From a virus, in IMG/VR virus record IMGVR_UViG_3300021960_000023, positions 62,001 to 126,000 of that record: 64,000 bases of DNA; one strand, written 5' to 3'. The notes beneath the pieces were generated by a model that saw only the letters and a program-made list of their open reading frames with translations, searched no databases and was not told the DNA's origin. The position numbers and the translations under genes are program-made. Of the stretch, positions 23,855 to 29,736 are shown in pieces (position 1 is the stretch's first letter; each line of letters starts with the position of its first letter).

Positions 23855-24593
23855 TGAACACAACCACGTAGAAATAGACCAAGTTAGTTCTAGTGATAAC
23901 TTTAACCTGACTATAGAACAGATCGGGTATGAAACCCATGCAAGATTCTCTTTTGACCACAATAACAATACTGTAAATCTTTTACAATCAGGAAACAATA
24001 TGTATTTTGGATATTCAGATGCATGGGGTTCTGGTTATAGTTGGGGTGGGGATTTAGATGGATTACGTAATGAGATAGATGTAAGACAAAAATGTTCTGT
24101 GACTGTTTGTAATGCTAATGATTTCCAATTTCACGTTTGGGGTGATGACAATAAAGTCGTATTCGGACAAGGATATGAAAACAATAATAGTACTACACCA
24201 AACTGGAATTATGACGGGACAGAGCCAGGTGGAAATTTTGTTAGATTAGATATTCACGGGGACAATAACGAATTTAAGGGAAGTCAAAAGCAGGATACGA
24301 ATACTATATCCCATTCTATAATAGCAAATATATACACTGATAATAATGATGTATACGTTAAACAAATGCAAAATGGAAACAAATCATTTACTCTTACAAT
24401 TAGAAATTCGCATGGTAATGAAGTTGACGTTGTACAGAAAAATGACGGAGCTCATACAGCAACAGTAAATTTATTAGGATCACAGCCAACAGATTTATCT
24501 TTAACACAATCAGGTAGTACAACCCAATCATATACGTTATCCCAAAATTGCGTGACAGTTGGTGGTTGTAGTATATCAGTAACACAGAATTAG
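23781..24593 (+). CDS. Curlin-like secreted repeat protein 2
   Basis: A 270-residue exported protein with a strong AAGGAG ribosome site that lies inside the fecR gene. The signal peptide (about 6-23) ends VKAG. The mature part has repeated N-x-V/L-x-x-x-Q-x-G/N-x-x-N units (VEIDQVSSSDNFNLTIEQIG, NTVNLLQSGNNMYF, NEVDVVQKNDGAHTA and SLTQSGSTTQSYTL), the Gln/Asn ladder of curlin repeats. A likely second amyloid-type subunit for CsgG. It overlaps fecR by 74 nt, a long overlap that encodes its signal peptide. Confidence 0.8.
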   Translation: MRGKKTLSLLAMVSLSLSSYVKAGDEHNHVEIDQVSSSDNFNLTIEQIGYETHARFSFDHNNNTVNLLQSGNNMYFGYSDAWGSGYSWGGDLDGLRNEIDVRQKCSVTVCNANDFQFHVWGDDNKVVFGQGYENNNSTTPNWNYDGTEPGGNFVRLDIHGDNNEFKGSQKQDTNTISHSIIANIYTDNNDVYVKQMQNGNKSFTLTIRNSHGNEVDVVQKNDGAHTATVNLLGSQPTDLSLTQSGSTTQSYTLSQNCVTVGGCSISVTQN

Positions 24594-24615
24594 TATTGCA
24601 TAGTATAACACTTTT

Positions 24616-26463
24616 ATGAAATATATAACAACGATTTGGACAAGTATTGCACTTTGTATTGCACTTTTAGGCATAAGAGTTTTAGACCCAGTTTTAGTAG
24701 AACAATTAAGATTAAATAGTTTCGATCAATATATTCAGAGCTTACCCGACAAGGAATCCGATGTTGTTCTACTATCATTCGGAGAAGAAACTCTAGCTAC
24801 ATATGGCCAATACCCTTTTCCAAGACATACCTACGCACAACTGATATCAGATCTAAGAGCTGCTAACGCTGGGATGATTGGGTTTACTATTATGTTTCCA
24901 GAAGCAGATAGGTTTGGTGGTGATGAGGTATTTATTTCCTGGGTAAACAATAACGGAGTCATTCTCGCGCAAGACGCGTCCTCTCGCGGGCGCTCGGATA
25001 CGGCCCCGTACGTGGGTACGGCCACGCTCGGCGAGGGCGACGCGTACGACTTTGTTCCTAAATATAGTGGGTTAGTAACAAATATAAAAGAATTAGAAGA
25101 CGCTGCATGGGGTGTAGGATTAATAAATGCAGGTCAAGAAGTAGATAATATAACAAGACGGATTCCTTTATTGTCCCAAATAAACGGACAGTTATATCCA
25201 TCAATGCCTTTAGAAATCATAAGAGTAATACAAGATAAAAAGTCTTATTCACTAAAAGCAAACTATGATGGTATAGAAAATGTAATGATTCCACCATATG
25301 AACCTATTCAAACAGATTACAATAGTTCTATATGGTTAAATATGAATTATACTCATAAAGAATATGAATACGGTAAAGATGTATTACCTAATCTTCAAGG
25401 TCAAACAGTCTTGGTTGGTCTAACAGCAAGTGGCCTTGCTTCTCAAATACCAACTCCTCAAGGTTTGTTCTCTGCTCACCAATTGCAGGCGTCGGCACTT
25501 CAGACTGTGATAGATGGGAATTCGATATCTCGTCCTGGTTGGACATACTTAGTTGAATTGTTAGCTCTCGCCATAGGATCGGTTCTGATTGTTCTAGGGA
25601 TATATCAGATGTCTGTCTTGACAGGTGCTGTATTCTCCGCCGTGATCGTGCTTGGCTACTCTGTATATGTTTGGTACGTCTGGACCTCAATGGGTATACT
25701 CCTTGATCTAACCTATCCTATAATAGTATATATACTTTCTTTTTCCTCAGCCGCATTTAATAATTTTTATATACAATTTAAATTAAGACAACAGATTAAA
25801 GGTCAATTCTCTACATACCTTTCTCCAGATATGGTTAACATGCTAGTCAAAGATCCTAGCTTAATGAAGCTCGGTGGTGATAGAAAAGAAATGACATTCC
25901 TCTTTATGGATATATGTGGTTTTACCCCTATCTCGGAATACTATAAGAACAATGATGATCCAGAAGGATTAGTAGAATTAGTCAATGAATTCCTAGATGC
26001 TATGACTACTATCATCTTATCCAACGGCGGAACCATCGATAAATATATGGGTGACTGTATAATGGCATTTTGGAATGCTCCATTACCTTGTAAGAACCAT
26101 GCTGAAATGGCAGTTAAGTCAGCAATAGAAATAGAAGAAAAAACAAATGAACTTAAAGAACTTTATAAAGAACGTGGCCTTCCCGATATTAACGTTGGCA
26201 CTGGTGTTAACACCGGCGATTGCATTGTTGGTAATATGGGTAGTAAATCCAGATTTGATTATTCGGTCATTGGAGATGCAGTCAACCTTGCCGCCAGGCT
26301 CGAGGCTACCGCGGCTCGTCATGAGTATGTAGAATACAAAACCATTATATCATCCTTCACACAACAACTTCTTCCTCAGGGTTATGTCTCTCATAACATC
26401 GGAACCATCAAGGTTAAGGGTAAAGAAGAAGAAATCACTATATATTCCCCTAAAAAGAAATAG
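24616..26463 (+). CDS. CHASE2-domain class III adenylate cyclase
   Basis: A 615-residue membrane enzyme. One N-terminal TM (about 7-24), an extracytoplasmic CHASE2 sensor (about 30-300: VVLLSFGEETLATYGQYPFPR, NITRRIPLL), about three TMs (310-385), then a class III cyclase domain (about 425-600). Catalytic residues are all present: metal D432 (FMDICGF) and D480 (DKYMGD), adenine-selecting K476 and D548, N557 and R561 (DAVNLAARLEA). It should make cAMP from ATP on sensing a periplasmic signal. The FecR neighbour is a usual partner. A 90-nt patch (24961-25050) has 71% GC. Full-length, no lesion. Confidence 0.95.
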   Translation: MKYITTIWTSIALCIALLGIRVLDPVLVEQLRLNSFDQYIQSLPDKESDVVLLSFGEETLATYGQYPFPRHTYAQLISDLRAANAGMIGFTIMFPEADRFGGDEVFISWVNNNGVILAQDASSRGRSDTAPYVGTATLGEGDAYDFVPKYSGLVTNIKELEDAAWGVGLINAGQEVDNITRRIPLLSQINGQLYPSMPLEIIRVIQDKKSYSLKANYDGIENVMIPPYEPIQTDYNSSIWLNMNYTHKEYEYGKDVLPNLQGQTVLVGLTASGLASQIPTPQGLFSAHQLQASALQTVIDGNSISRPGWTYLVELLALAIGSVLIVLGIYQMSVLTGAVFSAVIVLGYSVYVWYVWTSMGILLDLTYPIIVYILSFSSAAFNNFYIQFKLRQQIKGQFSTYLSPDMVNMLVKDPSLMKLGGDRKEMTFLFMDICGFTPISEYYKNNDDPEGLVELVNEFLDAMTTIILSNGGTIDKYMGDCIMAFWNAPLPCKNHAEMAVKSAIEIEEKTNELKELYKERGLPDINVGTGVNTGDCIVGNMGSKSRFDYSVIGDAVNLAARLEATAARHEYVEYKTIISSFTQQLLPQGYVSHNIGTIKVKGKEEEITIYSPKKK

Positions 26464-26467
26464 TTTC

Positions 26468-26483
26468 GTCACAATCTCGTGAA
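26468..26483 (+). promoter_or_regulatory. GTCAC/GTGAA inverted half-sites upstream of early promoter
   Basis: GTCAC (26468-26472) and GTGAA (26479-26483) are inverted, 11 bp apart start to start, just after the cyclase stop and 15 nt before the -35. They resemble the GTGAC set at 27158. A regulator site is inferred only. Confidence 0.35.
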
Positions 26484-26498
26484 CTTTGCAAAAAAAGG

Positions 26499-26527
26499 TT
26501 TACATCCATGCTGTTTTACGGTATAAT
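26499..26527 (+). promoter_or_regulatory. Early sigma70-like promoter with normal leader
   Basis: -35 TTTACA at 26499-26504, 17-bp spacer, -10 TATAAT at 26522-26527 preceded by CGG. The predicted start is about 26534, with a 23-nt leader holding AAGGAG before the ATG at 26557. It shares CAAAAAAAGGTTTACA with the promoter at 27204. Confidence 0.75.
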
Positions 26528-26556
26528 ACACCTATATTCAACAAAAAGGAGTTAAT

Positions 26557-26652
26557 ATGAAAACATTAAAAAAGCACGGATTACTAGATTCTGATTTTCT
26601 AGGGCCAATGATTACTTTGGCAGTATTTCTAATTATAGGAGAGATAGTATAA
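26557..26652 (+). CDS. 31-residue membrane peptide
   Basis: A tiny gene with its own early promoter and the ribosome site AAGGAGTTAAT. The product MKTLKKHGLLDSD then FLGPMITLAVFLIIGEIV has one hydrophobic segment (about 14-31), so it is a likely single-pass inner-membrane peptide made early. The stop overlaps the next start (TAATG). Being the first gene after the promoter makes it more than a random frame. Confidence 0.55.
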   Translation: MKTLKKHGLLDSDFLGPMITLAVFLIIGEIV

Positions 26653-27092
26653 TGAAAATAATATTTGACGTAGACGGAACACTTTTGGATATCGAACACA
26701 GAAGACATTTCGTAGAAGGTCCTAATAAAGACTGGGATACATTTATGGATCCAGCAGAAATGTTTAAGGACATTCCAAATCAACCAGTAGTTGATATAGC
26801 CATAGCTATGGAAAAAGCTGGACATGAAATAATCGTAGTTTCAGCAAGAAACGAAAGACATAGAACAGTTACAGAAAACAGTCTTAACAGTGCTGGTGTA
26901 TTTAGATCAGCTCTTTTTCTAAGACCAGATGGTGACTTTAGAACAGATAGTGAATTTAAGCAAGAAGTTCTTGACAGTCTTATTGCTAACGATTGGAAAC
27001 CTGATTTGGTCTTCGATGACAGAAATCAAGTGGTTAACATGTGGAGACAAAACGGTCTTACATGTGTACAAGTTGCAGAAGGTGACTTCTAA
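26652..27092 (+). CDS. HAD-type phosphatase, PseT 3'-phosphatase-like
   Basis: A 146-residue HAD protein. Motif I is F-D-V-D-G-T-L (about 5-11), motif II IIVVSARN (about 59-66) and the acidic motif FDDRNQVVNMWR (about 121-132), the order and spacing of the 3'-phosphatase domain of T4 polynucleotide kinase (PseT). No kinase domain is attached. It may trim 3'-phosphates from DNA or tRNA ends, or act on nucleotides. Confidence 0.8.
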   Translation: MKIIFDVDGTLLDIEHRRHFVEGPNKDWDTFMDPAEMFKDIPNQPVVDIAIAMEKAGHEIIVVSARNERHRTVTENSLNSAGVFRSALFLRPDGDFRTDSEFKQEVLDSLIANDWKPDLVFDDRNQVVNMWRQNGLTCVQVAEGDF

Positions 27093-27157
27093 GATGGGAC
27101 GAGTGGGTGTAATGCGTAAGGCTTTAAATAGCGAACCGTTTCCCAGAATCCTTTCTT

Positions 27158-27194
27158 GTGACGTAACTGTGACAATTCGTGACGAAATAGTCAC
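27158..27194 (+). promoter_or_regulatory. Four phased GTGAC/GTCAC half-sites upstream of early promoter
   Basis: GTGAC at 27158, 27169 and 27179 and the inverted GTCAC at 27190: spacings 11, 10 and 11 bp, about one helical turn each. The last two form a perfect inverted repeat GTGAC-N6-GTCAC ending 9 nt before the -35. This looks like an operator; the regulator is unknown. Confidence 0.5.
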
Positions 27195-27203
27195 AAAAAA
27201 AGG

Positions 27204-27232
27204 TTTACAAACTACCAAAACTACGGTATAAT
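27204..27232 (+). promoter_or_regulatory. Early sigma70-like promoter with normal leader
   Basis: -35 TTTACA at 27204-27209, 17-bp spacer, -10 TATAAT at 27227-27232 preceded by CGG. The predicted start is about 27239, with AAGGAGTTAAA before the ATG at 27264. Confidence 0.75.
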
Positions 27233-27263
27233 ACATACATCATTTAAAAATTAAGGAGTTAAA

Positions 27264-27764
27264 ATGAAATTAGTAATTAACACACAATATAGAGAAAACT
27301 ACGCGGCTCATGACGAAGATTATGTTCACGGTGTTTCTGAAGCATATTGGAAATTCAAAGGCGGTACTACTTACGTGGTTCCTAATTTTACGGATTCCGT
27401 AAACATCACAGAGGTTATGAAAAACCTTACTACTCTTATCGAGTACGGTAATGCTGGTTCAGAGGAATATATCCTCGGTTACGAAATCTTTGAAGATAAC
27501 GCAAAGGTCTGTGAAAACTGGGAAACTGTTACTCAGGTATTTTATAATACGGATAATGTTACTGCTCTTAAGGTTACAGATAACCGCGAAGATGGTTGGA
27601 TGAGATCAGAGATCTTGGAAAAGACCGAAGCTTGGACTATGCTTCCTGAATCAAAAAGAGGAAAATATGCAGCATCTTACCTAATGCGTGATGGTGACAT
27701 TTGTGAAAGCCAAAAAGATCTTGAAAACTGGTTCGATACATGCGGCCAAGTGGAGGTAGTATAA
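27264..27764 (+). CDS. Hypothetical early protein
   Basis: A 166-residue acidic protein, first gene of a four-gene early operon. No family is recognised. The N-terminus MKLVINTQYRENYAAHDEDY and the aromatic-rich core (EAYWKFKGGTTYVVPNF) suggest an alpha/beta fold. No membrane segment. Codons here use more C/T-rich choices than the flanking genes (for example CTT, GGT, TCC), visible at 27300-27700. It has an excellent ribosome site (AAGGAG). Confidence 0.6.
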   Translation: MKLVINTQYRENYAAHDEDYVHGVSEAYWKFKGGTTYVVPNFTDSVNITEVMKNLTTLIEYGNAGSEEYILGYEIFEDNAKVCENWETVTQVFYNTDNVTALKVTDNREDGWMRSEILEKTEAWTMLPESKRGKYAASYLMRDGDICESQKDLENWFDTCGQVEVV

Positions 27765-27991
27765 TGAGAATTAGTACCTATTTAATGACTGTCGATCCTT
27801 TAGATGCAGGCGGTATGCTAGAATTAGAAACCATTAGAAAAGCTTTAAAGATCGCAGGTAATGTATTTGGTCTACACGTAAGAGGAAGAGGACCAAGAAA
27901 AGAAGCTGGTCTAAAAGATGGTAAAAATTATACATCGTATTTACCTCTTAGACATGCAACAAGATACGATGTTTATTTAAGGAGAAGATAA
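27764..27991 (+). CDS. Small basic hypothetical protein
   Basis: A 75-residue protein starting MRISTYLMTVDP, translationally coupled to its neighbour (TAATG). An upstream in-frame ATG at 27740 would lie inside that gene and has no ribosome site. The middle (LHVRGRGPRKEAGLKDGK) is basic and could bind nucleic acid. Family unknown. Confidence 0.55.
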   Translation: MRISTYLMTVDPLDAGGMLELETIRKALKIAGNVFGLHVRGRGPRKEAGLKDGKNYTSYLPLRHATRYDVYLRRR

Positions 27992-28185
27992 TGGAAAGAT
28001 ATTTAATAACAACAGAGTCATACGTATATGCTAAAGACGAGAAAGCTGCAAAGTCACTCGCAGGATATATTCAAGGCAAACAAAGAAAGTCATATGACAA
28101 CCAATGTCATGTAACAAAATTAGAGTACGCCCCGTTTGGTGGTGGATTCTCAGACAAGAATTTAATCGAAGGAGAGATACTATAA
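27991..28185 (+). CDS. Small conserved-looking hypothetical protein
   Basis: A 64-residue protein (MERYLITTESYVYAKDEKAA at the start) with a beta-alpha-beta-type pattern common in small T4-like phage proteins, in which a YLITxxSYVYA strand is followed by a DEKAAK helix. One-base overlaps join it to both neighbours. Function unknown. Confidence 0.55.
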   Translation: MERYLITTESYVYAKDEKAAKSLAGYIQGKQRKSYDNQCHVTKLEYAPFGGGFSDKNLIEGEIL

Positions 28186-28451
28186 TGCATCAGTCCAAAT
28201 ATAGGGTATCAGTTAACAAAGTTAATAATGGTGTTCAACACATATATTCATTTCCAAATGGTTATGGAGCTAGTGTAATTAAACATGATGGTAGCTATGG
28301 TGGTAACCTAGGACTATGGGAATTAGCTGTATTAGATGATGAAGGATCTTTATGTTATTCTACACCTATTACATCTGATGTTATAGGACATCTTTCCGAT
28401 GAGGAAGTTATTTTGAAATTAAATGAAATTAGGGGTTTACAAACATCGTAA
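28185..28451 (+). CDS. Hypothetical protein
   Basis: An 88-residue protein starting MHQSKYRVSVNKVNN, coupled to the previous gene (TAATG); an upstream ATG at 28104 is less likely. Beta-strand-rich, with GYGASVIKHDGSYGGNLGLWELAVL at its centre. The end of the gene overlaps the -35 and spacer of the next promoter. Unknown function. Confidence 0.55.
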   Translation: MHQSKYRVSVNKVNNGVQHIYSFPNGYGASVIKHDGSYGGNLGLWELAVLDDEGSLCYSTPITSDVIGHLSDEEVILKLNEIRGLQTS

Positions 28452-28464
28452 ACTATGGTATAAT
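28436..28464 (+). promoter_or_regulatory. Early sigma70-like promoter inside a gene end
   Basis: -35 TTTACA at 28436-28441, 17-bp spacer, extended -10 TGGTATAAT with TATAAT at 28459-28464. It overlaps the last codons and the stop (28449-28451) of the previous gene. The leader to 28499 has AAGGAGTTAAT. Confidence 0.72.
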
Positions 28465-28498
28465 ACACCCTACAAACAAATATTAATAAGGAGTTAAT

Positions 28499-28816
28499 AT
28501 GAATAGATTAGAATTAATCAAACAAGCGGCACTAAAAGCCAAAGCAAAAAAAGAAAAAACCACAGTCGAAGAACTAAAATTCCAAGAAACAGTTCGTAAC
28601 CTCGACAAGCGTAAAGCTAAAATCAAAGAAGAAATGAAACTACATAAGAAGCTTACTGCTTCGGTAAAGAAAGCTGGCAAACAAACCGCTAGCTCTTTAG
28701 AATGTTTTGCTCCAGAAAATATGTATTATTCAGAAAAAGATACTAATCGTTTTTTAGAAAACTCATCTTACATGGATGCATATAATGCTAATAGATCAGC
28801 AGATGGAGATTACTAA
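28499..28816 (+). CDS. Lysine-rich helical protein
   Basis: A 105-residue, very basic protein. Residues about 2-58 form a long charged helix (AALKAKAKKEKTTVEELKF), the rest is acidic/aromatic (YYSEKDTNRFLENSSYMDAY). A DNA-associated or anti-host early protein is possible, as such small early proteins often bind host factors, but there is no direct evidence. Good ribosome site. Confidence 0.55.
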   Translation: MNRLELIKQAALKAKAKKEKTTVEELKFQETVRNLDKRKAKIKEEMKLHKKLTASVKKAGKQTASSLECFAPENMYYSEKDTNRFLENSSYMDAYNANRSADGDY

Positions 28817-28995
28817 TGAGAGAAGTTTTATTTAATTATGGTGATGCTAAAATCCTTAAGGATAAGTCACCAGGTGGGATACCAAGATGGATTGTACAAT
28901 GGAATGACGGTTCTATGCAAATATATAATGCAGCTTGGTACCACCTAAAAACAGTTAAAGGTTTTGTAGTTAAAACCTTAGGAGAAATGAAATGA
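28816..28995 (+). CDS. 59-residue hypothetical protein
   Basis: A small protein starting MREVLFNYGDAKIL, with TAATG coupling upstream and a 4-nt ATGA overlap downstream. Beta-rich with a notable run of aromatic residues (RWIVQWNDGSMQIYNAAWYHL). The coupling on both sides and the codon use support a real gene. Function unknown. Confidence 0.55.
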   Translation: MREVLFNYGDAKILKDKSPGGIPRWIVQWNDGSMQIYNAAWYHLKTVKGFVVKTLGEMK

Positions 28996-29261
28996 GTCAA
29001 TATGATAGCAGAGTCGAAAAACAAAGATTAAAGATAGAAGCTGAAGAATGGGCCAAAGGTGTTAAATCACTACACGCACATTCATTGGATTCAATGCACT
29101 ATGACAATCGACCACAGGATACCGAAGATGGTAAAAATGTTATGGATATAGAGTTCAATGACGGAAGCGTTAAAAGAACTTTACAAAATGGTGAAGTAGT
29201 TATATTAGGAAAAGCCTTAAGAGGTAAAGAATTACTAAATCAATTTATTAGAAATCAATAA
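28992..29261 (+). CDS. Hypothetical protein
   Basis: An 89-residue soluble protein: an N-terminal charged helix (VEKQRLKIEAEEWAKG), a His-rich linker (SLHAHSLDSMHYD), then a beta-hairpin unit VMDIEFNDGSVKRTLQNGEVVIL. No known family. Ends 5 nt before the next promoter's -35. Confidence 0.55.
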   Translation: MSQYDSRVEKQRLKIEAEEWAKGVKSLHAHSLDSMHYDNRPQDTEDGKNVMDIEFNDGSVKRTLQNGEVVILGKALRGKELLNQFIRNQ

Positions 29262-29265
29262 GGGG

Positions 29266-29294
29266 TTTACATCTCTTAGAAATTGTGGTATAAT
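29266..29294 (+). promoter_or_regulatory. Early sigma70-like promoter, leaderless layout
   Basis: -35 TTTACA at 29266-29271, 17-bp spacer, extended -10 TGGTATAAT with TATAAT at 29289-29294. Predicted +1 is about 29301, next to the ATG at 29302. Confidence 0.75.
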
Positions 29295-29301
29295 ATATAT
29301 T

Positions 29302-29658
29302 ATGAGTACAACAAACTTTTACATGGGTTCATTAAGATATGGACCATCTGGGAAAAAAAGAAAGAAGCATGCGGCTAACCCAGTTAAAAAAACAAGGCCA
29401 AAGTTCATACCTATGGAAATAGATCCTGTTAAACAGGCAGCAGCATTAAAAGCTGCAGATATCAAAGAGCAAGAAAGAGTAGATTTTCTACAAAGACTTT
29501 CCAAGACTCAAAATGATAACATGGGTAAAAAAGAAAATCTCCAATATACCGGAGAAAGAAAATTAGTAGGTATTGCAACAATGCATAAGTCAAATGCAGT
29601 ACCAATCTTCGAAGACGATAAGGAACACGCTATAGATATAGCACGTATGCGAAGATGA
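29302..29658 (+). CDS. Conserved T4-like marine phage protein
   Basis: A 118-residue basic protein. The C-terminus YTGERKLVGIATMHKSNAVPIFEDD, ending HAIDIARMRR, is a strongly conserved ending I recall from T4-like cyanomyophages. The N-terminal half is Lys-rich and low in structure. No Shine-Dalgarno is present, in keeping with the leaderless promoter. Function unknown. Confidence 0.65.
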   Translation: MSTTNFYMGSLRYGPSGKKRKKHAANPVKKTRPKFIPMEIDPVKQAAALKAADIKEQERVDFLQRLSKTQNDNMGKKENLQYTGERKLVGIATMHKSNAVPIFEDDKEHAIDIARMRR

Positions 29659-29666
29659 ACAATTTC

Positions 29667-29717
29667 GGGGTATGTCGCTCTTTAACTCCTTATCTTTCAG
29701 AATGCGACCTCTGCCCC
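29667..29717 (+). ncRNA. Two-tier hairpin in an 80-nt intergenic gap
   Basis: Outer GGGG/CCCC (29667-29670 with 29714-29717) and inner GTCGC/GCGAC (29674-29678 with 29704-29708) pairs enclose a 25-nt pyrimidine-rich loop. There is no T run after it, so it is not a clear terminator. It lies 19 nt before the next gene's ATG and could be a leader control element. Too short for tRNA. The rest of the 29659-29736 gap holds only the AAGGAA ribosome site. Confidence 0.4.
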
Positions 29718-29736
29718 ACTTTATTATAAGGAAATT

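Noticed and set aside
27157-27195. Canonical CRP site
   Set aside because: TGTGA and TCACA are both present, but not as TGTGA-N6-TCACA; the nearest inverted pair is spaced GTGA-N8-TCAC. A CRP call is not supported by the sequence.
27094-27231. 45-codon frame between the HAD gene and the 27264 operon
   Set aside because: It runs through the GTGAC operator-like sites and the promoter to its -10 and has only a distant AAGG. Regulatory DNA explains the region better.
29667-29717. tRNA gene
   Set aside because: The folded region is about 50 nt with no D or T arms or anticodon loop, too short for a tRNA. I saw no tRNA elsewhere in the window.
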